Shown: positions 6,960-10,112 of the stretch, in pieces | How positions within the stretch are numbered: the first letter of the stretch is position 1 | Layout of the letters: every line of letters starts with the position of its first letter | Assembly (NCBI GenBank): GCA_004296865.1 | Contig: SCVQ01000515.1 | Coordinates: forward strand, 1 to 10,112 | Length of the DNA stretch: 10,112 nt | Reading direction: 5' to 3' | Source: Nitrospirota bacterium | GTDB taxonomy: Bacteria; Nitrospirota; Nitrospiria; Nitrospirales; Nitrospiraceae | Made by a program: the position numbers and the translations under genes | The notes under the pieces: model-generated | What the model saw: only the letters and a program-made list of their open reading frames with translations | Databases searched by the model: none | Told to the model about the DNA's origin: nothing

Positions 6960-6968
6960 TGTTATGAT
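6960..6968 (+). promoter_or_regulatory. Extended -10 promoter element for the oligoendopeptidase gene
   Basis: TGTTATGAT (6960-6968) matches the extended -10 pattern TGnTATAAT with one mismatch. It lies in an AT-rich patch (about 6915-6970) that stands out from the G+C-rich surroundings. The start would be near 6975, about 33 bases before the ATG at 7008. No good -35 is visible, as is usual for extended -10 promoters. Confidence 0.45.
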
Positions 6969-7007
6969 GACAGAGTCCTTAGAGGGTTTGAGGCGGAGGG
7001 CATCGCC

Positions 7008-8828
7008 ATGAAACGCGCCGTCATGAAATATCGGAGCATGAAACCGTCCTCCCAAAGCGCACGAGCCGGTGCGCTGCCGGAGCGGTGGGACTTGACGCAT
7101 TTGCTGAAACAGCCGTCGGACGACTTCGACGCAATGGCAAAGCACCTGGAGAGCCTCGTCTCGCAGTTTGAGTCCTGGCGGGAGCGTCTGAGCCATGACA
7201 TGCCGGGCCAGACCTTTCCTGAGATTCTGCGTCTGGCCGAGCAGATTGCCGCCGTCTCAACCAAGCTGAGTGCCTACGCCTACCTCTGGTTTTCTGAAGA
7301 CACCACCAATCTCCAGGCACGAGCCTTCAAGGCCAAGGTCGAGGAACGCCTGACCTCGCTGCAGAACCGTATCCTATTTTTCGACCTCTGGTGGCAGGCG
7401 GTGGACGAGGCCAACGCGACGCGACTCCTCGGGGTCTCCGGCGATTTCCGCTACCATCTGGACACCATCCGCCGGTTCAAAAACTACACACTGTCCGAGC
7501 CGGAAGAAAAAATCATCAACCTTAAGACCATCACCGGTCGGAGCGCGATCAATACCCTCTACGATGTGCTCACCAACGGCTTCACCTTCAAACTGACGGT
7601 AAACGGCAAGAGCAAAACGCTGACGCGCGAACAGCTTTCGGCCTACCTGCGGAGCCCCAAGGCCCGCCTACGCGAGGCCGCCTATAAGGAACTCTATCGC
7701 GTATTCGCCGCCAACCATGACCTGCTCGGCGAGATTTATACGGCCCTGGTCAAGGACTGGAAGGCCGAGAACGTGGAGCTCAGGAAATTCCCCTCGCCGA
7801 TCGCGGCGAGAAACCTGGGCAACGATATTCCAGACGAAGCGGTGGACGCTTTGCTCACTGTCTGCGCGAAGAATGCCAGGGTCTTTCAAGAATATTTCCG
7901 TCTCAAGGCCCGCATCTGCAAGATCAAGCCGATGAACCGGTACCACCTCTATGCGCCGCATCCCGCTGACCGCACGCAATATCGCTACCCGGATGCCATC
8001 CGAATGGTCCTGGCTGCCTACCGGACATTTTCCCCCAAGCTGGCGGACCTCGCGGAGCGGGTGTTTCAGGAACGCCACATCGATGCGCGGACCCGGCCCG
8101 GCAAGCTGAGCGGCGCCTACTGCTATAGTGTGCTGCCGGGGTTCACCCCCTACGTCCTGCTCAACTACACAGGCGAAGCACGCGACGTGGCGACCTTGGC
8201 GCATGAACTCGGCCACGCGGTCCACGGCATGATGGCGGCAGACCATACCGCCTTTACCTTCCATGCCACGCTGCCGCTGGCCGAGACTGCGTCGGTGTTC
8301 GGCGAGCGCATCCTTTCCGATGCCTTGATGGCGCAGGAAACCAACAAAGGAGTGAAGCAAGGTCTCTTGCTTGCCCAGTTGGACGACATCTATGCCACCG
8401 TCCTCCGCCAGGCCTACTTCGTCCTGTTCGAGAAGCAAGCCCACGGAATGATTGCCGGCGGCGCGACGGTCAAGGATTTGGGGGAAGCCTATCTGGCAAA
8501 CCTGCGGCAACAGTTCGGCAAGACCGTCCGGGTGCCGGATGTCTTTCGGTGGGAATGGCTCACCATCCCGCACATCTTCGGAAGCCCCTTCTACTGCTAT
8601 TCATACAGCTTCGGTAATCTACTGGTACTGGCGCTCTACCACATGTACAAACAGCAGGGTGCCGCCTTCGTCCCCCAATACCTCGCCCTGCTGGCGGCCG
8701 GCGGATCCCAAAGCCCGGCCAGCCTCTTGGCTCAGATGGGCGTGGATATGCGCTCAGAAACCTTCTGGCAGTCAGGCTTCGATACGATCCACGGGATGGT
8801 GGAGGAGTTGGGCCGGACCACCGCATAG
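7008..8828 (+). CDS. M3-family oligoendopeptidase (PepF-like zinc metallopeptidase)
   Basis: This is a 606-residue zinc endopeptidase of family M3, which degrades short peptides in the cytoplasm. The active site is visible: HELGH at residues 399-403 (zinc ligands His399 and His403, catalytic Glu400) and the third ligand Glu426 in PLAETAS, 23 residues after His403. The N-terminal helical half starts with a WDLTHLL block (27-33) typical of PepF-type oligoendopeptidases, and the GSPFYCYSYSFGNLL block (525-539) is the usual substrate-side C-terminal segment. Length fits the family (about 600). The frame is open from 6951, but ATG 7008 has GGAGGG 7 bases before it, the best ribosome binding site; Met at 7023 and 7038 are possible. 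There is no signal peptide. It looks like a single gene, and no terminator is obvious after it. Its peptide specificity is not evident. Confidence 0.95.
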   Translation: MKRAVMKYRSMKPSSQSARAGALPERWDLTHLLKQPSDDFDAMAKHLESLVSQFESWRERLSHDMPGQTFPEILRLAEQIAAVSTKLSAYAYLWFSEDTTNLQARAFKAKVEERLTSLQNRILFFDLWWQAVDEANATRLLGVSGDFRYHLDTIRRFKNYTLSEPEEKIINLKTITGRSAINTLYDVLTNGFTFKLTVNGKSKTLTREQLSAYLRSPKARLREAAYKELYRVFAANHDLLGEIYTALVKDWKAENVELRKFPSPIAARNLGNDIPDEAVDALLTVCAKNARVFQEYFRLKARICKIKPMNRYHLYAPHPADRTQYRYPDAIRMVLAAYRTFSPKLADLAERVFQERHIDARTRPGKLSGAYCYSVLPGFTPYVLLNYTGEARDVATLAHELGHAVHGMMAADHTAFTFHATLPLAETASVFGERILSDALMAQETNKGVKQGLLLAQLDDIYATVLRQAYFVLFEKQAHGMIAGGATVKDLGEAYLANLRQQFGKTVRVPDVFRWEWLTIPHIFGSPFYCYSYSFGNLLVLALYHMYKQQGAAFVPQYLALLAAGGSQSPASLLAQMGVDMRSETFWQSGFDTIHGMVEELGRTTA

Positions 8829-8953
8829 CTGAAGCACCGGACTGCGACAACGTCTTTGCAATTTCTCGCGCTCTTTCAGACTCTCGCCACATTCTTCTAA
8901 ACTAACCACTTGCTCTCGGCGTTCTCTCCGTCCTTAGCCGCTCAAAATCTTGC

Positions 8954-8982
8954 TTGACATCAATAATGATAATGGTTATCAT
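8954..8982 (+). promoter_or_regulatory. Promoter of the bfd-bfr operon with embedded Fur box
   Basis: A perfect TTGACA (8954-8959), a 17-base spacer and TATCAT (8977-8982, 5 of 6 matches) form a near-ideal sigma70 promoter. Between and over the -10 lies TGATAATGGTTATCA (8967-8981), which matches the 7-1-7 Fur consensus TGATAATnATTATCA at all but one base. Fur with iron bound here would block RNA polymerase, so the operon should be repressed when iron is plentiful. Transcription would start near 8989, ~47 bases before bfd. The rest of the 207-bp gap after the peptidase gene (8829-8953) shows nothing I can name. Confidence 0.88.
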
Positions 8983-9035
8983 AATCGTTAATAGGGCAAG
9001 GATGGCCCGGCGCTGCCATCAACAAGGAGCCTGCC

Positions 9036-9224
9036 ATGTATATCTGCCTGTGCAAAGGACTGACCGAATCCGACATCCAGCGAGCCGTACAATCCGACCA
9101 GACCCCCGAAGCATTGACAACGGCCTTGGGGCTGGACGATGATGACTGCTGTGGCCGATGTGCCGGAAACATCGACCAACTGGCAGCCTGCGCCGCCACC
9201 GGGTGCCTCCAGGCCGCTGGCTGA
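9036..9224 (+). CDS. bfd: Bacterioferritin-associated ferredoxin (Bfd)
   Basis: This is a 62-residue [2Fe-2S] protein that reduces the haem of bacterioferritin so that stored ferric iron is released as ferrous iron. It begins MYICLC like E. coli Bfd (MYVCLC as remembered), and the cluster ligands are Cys4, Cys6, Cys39 and Cys42 (CxC plus CGRC), the Bfd-type pattern. Length matches the family (about 60-70). Extra cysteines sit at 38, 52 and 57, next to and beyond the cluster loop. The ATG has AAGGAG 7 bases before it. It is first in a two-gene operon with bfr, 86 bp away, under the promoter and Fur box upstream. It is cytoplasmic. Confidence 0.95.
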   Translation: MYICLCKGLTESDIQRAVQSDQTPEALTTALGLDDDDCCGRCAGNIDQLAACAATGCLQAAG

Positions 9225-9258
9225 GCCTACCGACGCACGCACAGATCGGGAGCCCAGC

Positions 9259-9285
9259 GCGTCTCTTGGCCAGACGCTCCGCGCT
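9259..9285 (+). other. Intercistronic hairpin between bfd and bfr
   Basis: In the 86-base gap between bfd and bfr, GCGTCT (9259-9264) can pair with AGACGC (9272-9277) around a 7-base loop. Alternatively AGCGCG (9256-9261) can pair with CGCGCT (9280-9285). The two stems exclude each other. There is no T-run, so it is not a terminator. It could affect processing or the ratio of the two proteins, but stems this short arise by chance in G+C-rich DNA. Confidence 0.25.
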
Positions 9286-9310
9286 CTCCGCCTAGAGAAA
9301 GGATCGGACC

Positions 9311-9787
9311 ATGAAAGCCAAAGACGGCGTCCTCGACCTGCTGAACAAAATCCTGACCAACGAATTGACCGCGATCAACCAGTATTTCGCCCACTCCATG
9401 ATGGCCGAGAATTGGGGCTACGAGCGGCGATACCATAAGATCCGCTCCTTCAGCATCGATGAGATGAAGGACGCGGAGAAGACGATCAAGCACATCCTCT
9501 ATCTCGAAGGCATCCCCAATATGCAGCGGCTCGGGGCCGTCCATGTGGGTGAAACCGTTCCGGAGCAACTCGCCTTGGACCTCAAGCAGGAACAGGAGGC
9601 AGTCAAGCTGTTCACGGAAGCCATCACCCACTGCGCCAAGGTCGGAGACTATACGACCCGGCACATCCTGGAAGACATGGTCAAGGACGAGGAGGCGCAC
9701 ATCGACTGGCTGGAGACCCAGTTGGAGACGATCAAGCAGGTGGGGGTGGAGAACTACCTCAGCGAGCAGATCAAGAAAGACAGCTAA
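9311..9787 (+). CDS. bfr: Bacterioferritin with a substituted ferroxidase ligand
   Basis: This 158-residue protein is a haem-containing ferritin, expected to form a 24-subunit cytoplasmic shell that stores iron. It aligns without gaps to E. coli Bfr as I remember it. Ferroxidase ligands Glu18, Glu51, Glu94, Glu127 and His130 are present, as are Tyr25 and the haem ligand Met52. The sixth ferroxidase ligand, His54, is Asp here (EMKDAE), and the inner-surface iron residue His46 is Ser, with Phe at the adjacent 47. The C-terminal DEEAHIDWLE and NYLSEQI blocks are standard. Asp54 might still bind iron, so loss of activity is not certain; the protein may also pair with a second Bfr subunit encoded elsewhere. 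The ribosome binding site AAAGGA precedes the ATG. It is cotranscribed with bfd under a predicted Fur-controlled promoter. The stop overlaps by 4 bp the stop of the convergent gene. Confidence 0.96.
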   Translation: MKAKDGVLDLLNKILTNELTAINQYFAHSMMAENWGYERRYHKIRSFSIDEMKDAEKTIKHILYLEGIPNMQRLGAVHVGETVPEQLALDLKQEQEAVKLFTEAITHCAKVGDYTTRHILEDMVKDEEAHIDWLETQLETIKQVGVENYLSEQIKKDS

Positions 9788-10112
9788 CGTCGTTCCTGCG
9801 TCATCCCGAGTTTCACCATCCGTGTCACATCGGCCACTCGGCGGCCGAGTTCCTTGGCGGCAGCCGCCTCCCGATCGTCGATGCCGGGGCTGTCTCCCTC
9901 GGTGGTCGCCGAAGCCCCGAAGGCCCCTCCCCCGCTGACCACGATCATCTGGTTCCCCAACATCGCGGCGAGGATCGTCAGCATCGTCACTTCCTTCCCG
10001 CTTGAGAGCTGCCCGCCTGTGGCAAATGCGGCCCCCACCTTATTACGCATTTTAAACTCCGGGAAGATGCCGAACTTCCGCTGCCAGTTGTCGAAAAAAA
10101 TCTTGACCTCCC
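9784..10112 (-). CDS. WrbA-like flavodoxin-fold NAD(P)H:quinone oxidoreductase, C-terminal part (5' end outside window)
   Basis: The last ~108 residues of a flavodoxin-family protein are visible; the frame is open to the right edge, so the N-terminal FMN phosphate-binding part is missing. The segment FDNWQRKFGIFPEFKMRNKV followed by AAFATGGQLSSGKE and later GGGAFGASATTEGDSPG matches the FMN-contacting loops of WrbA-type proteins, where a conserved FSST-type loop becomes FATGG here. Such enzymes reduce quinones by two electrons and bind FMN, in the cytoplasm. The C-terminal helix (AAAKELGRRVADVTRMVK) is usual. The gene runs against bfr, and the two stop codons overlap (shared bases 9784-9787). 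It could equally be a general NADPH-dependent FMN reductase; the exact subfamily needs the missing half. Confidence 0.85.
   Translation of the reverse strand, partial: EVKIFFDNWQRKFGIFPEFKMRNKVGAAFATGGQLSSGKEVTMLTILAAMLGNQMIVVSGGGAFGASATTEGDSPGIDDREAAAAKELGRRVADVTRMVKLGMTQERR

Noticed and set aside
7668..8573. 301-codon open frame on the minus strand inside the oligoendopeptidase gene
   Set aside because: It is the complement of a gene with an intact HELGH site; no known family features are visible.

Overview
The window is about 60% G+C and gene-dense, and looks like chromosomal DNA of a Gram-negative bacterium. A SmbP-like His-repeat metal-binding protein (a family described in the nitrifier Nitrosomonas), a membrane-anchored pentahaem cytochrome c, bacterioferritin with its ferredoxin, and the G+C level together suggest a Nitrospira/Nitrospirota-type organism. 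That assignment is an inference, not a proof. No insertion sequences, phage genes, tRNAs, rRNAs or CRISPR arrays were seen.

Layout. Positions 1-843 (+) hold the 3' end of a uvrA gene with an unusual insertion in its second ATPase domain. From 851 to 5931 six genes lie on the minus strand. Read in their own direction they are: a histone-deacetylase-like amidohydrolase (4987-5931), a pentahaem cytochrome c (3703-4977), a two-domain rhodanese (2786-3661), an SmbP-like protein (2332-2685) with its own promoter and a hairpin terminator, a nitrilase-superfamily hydrolase (1472-2263) and YqgE/AlgH (851-1411). A small TPR protein (6048-6362, +) diverges from the deacetylase gene. It converges on an unrecognised 102-residue protein (6434-6742, -) that has a strong sigma70-like promoter. 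An M3-family oligoendopeptidase (7008-8828, +) follows.

The right end is an iron locus. A near-consensus Fur box sits between the -35 and -10 of a near-perfect promoter (8954-8982). This promoter drives bfd (9036-9224) and bfr (9311-9787). The Bfr lacks the canonical ferroxidase ligand His54 (Asp here) and the inner-surface iron ligand His46 (Ser here). Its stop codon overlaps the stop of a convergent WrbA/flavodoxin-type gene that runs off the right edge.

How the genes may work together: bfd and bfr form an iron storage and release pair under predicted iron control. The deacetylase, cytochrome and rhodanese genes are close enough (9 and 41 bp gaps) to be one transcript, but what links them biochemically is not evident. 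No clearly new defence or mobile system is visible. The points most worth a second look are the atypical Fur-controlled bacterioferritin, the SmbP homologue, the deacetylase-cytochrome-rhodanese cluster and the UvrA insertion.
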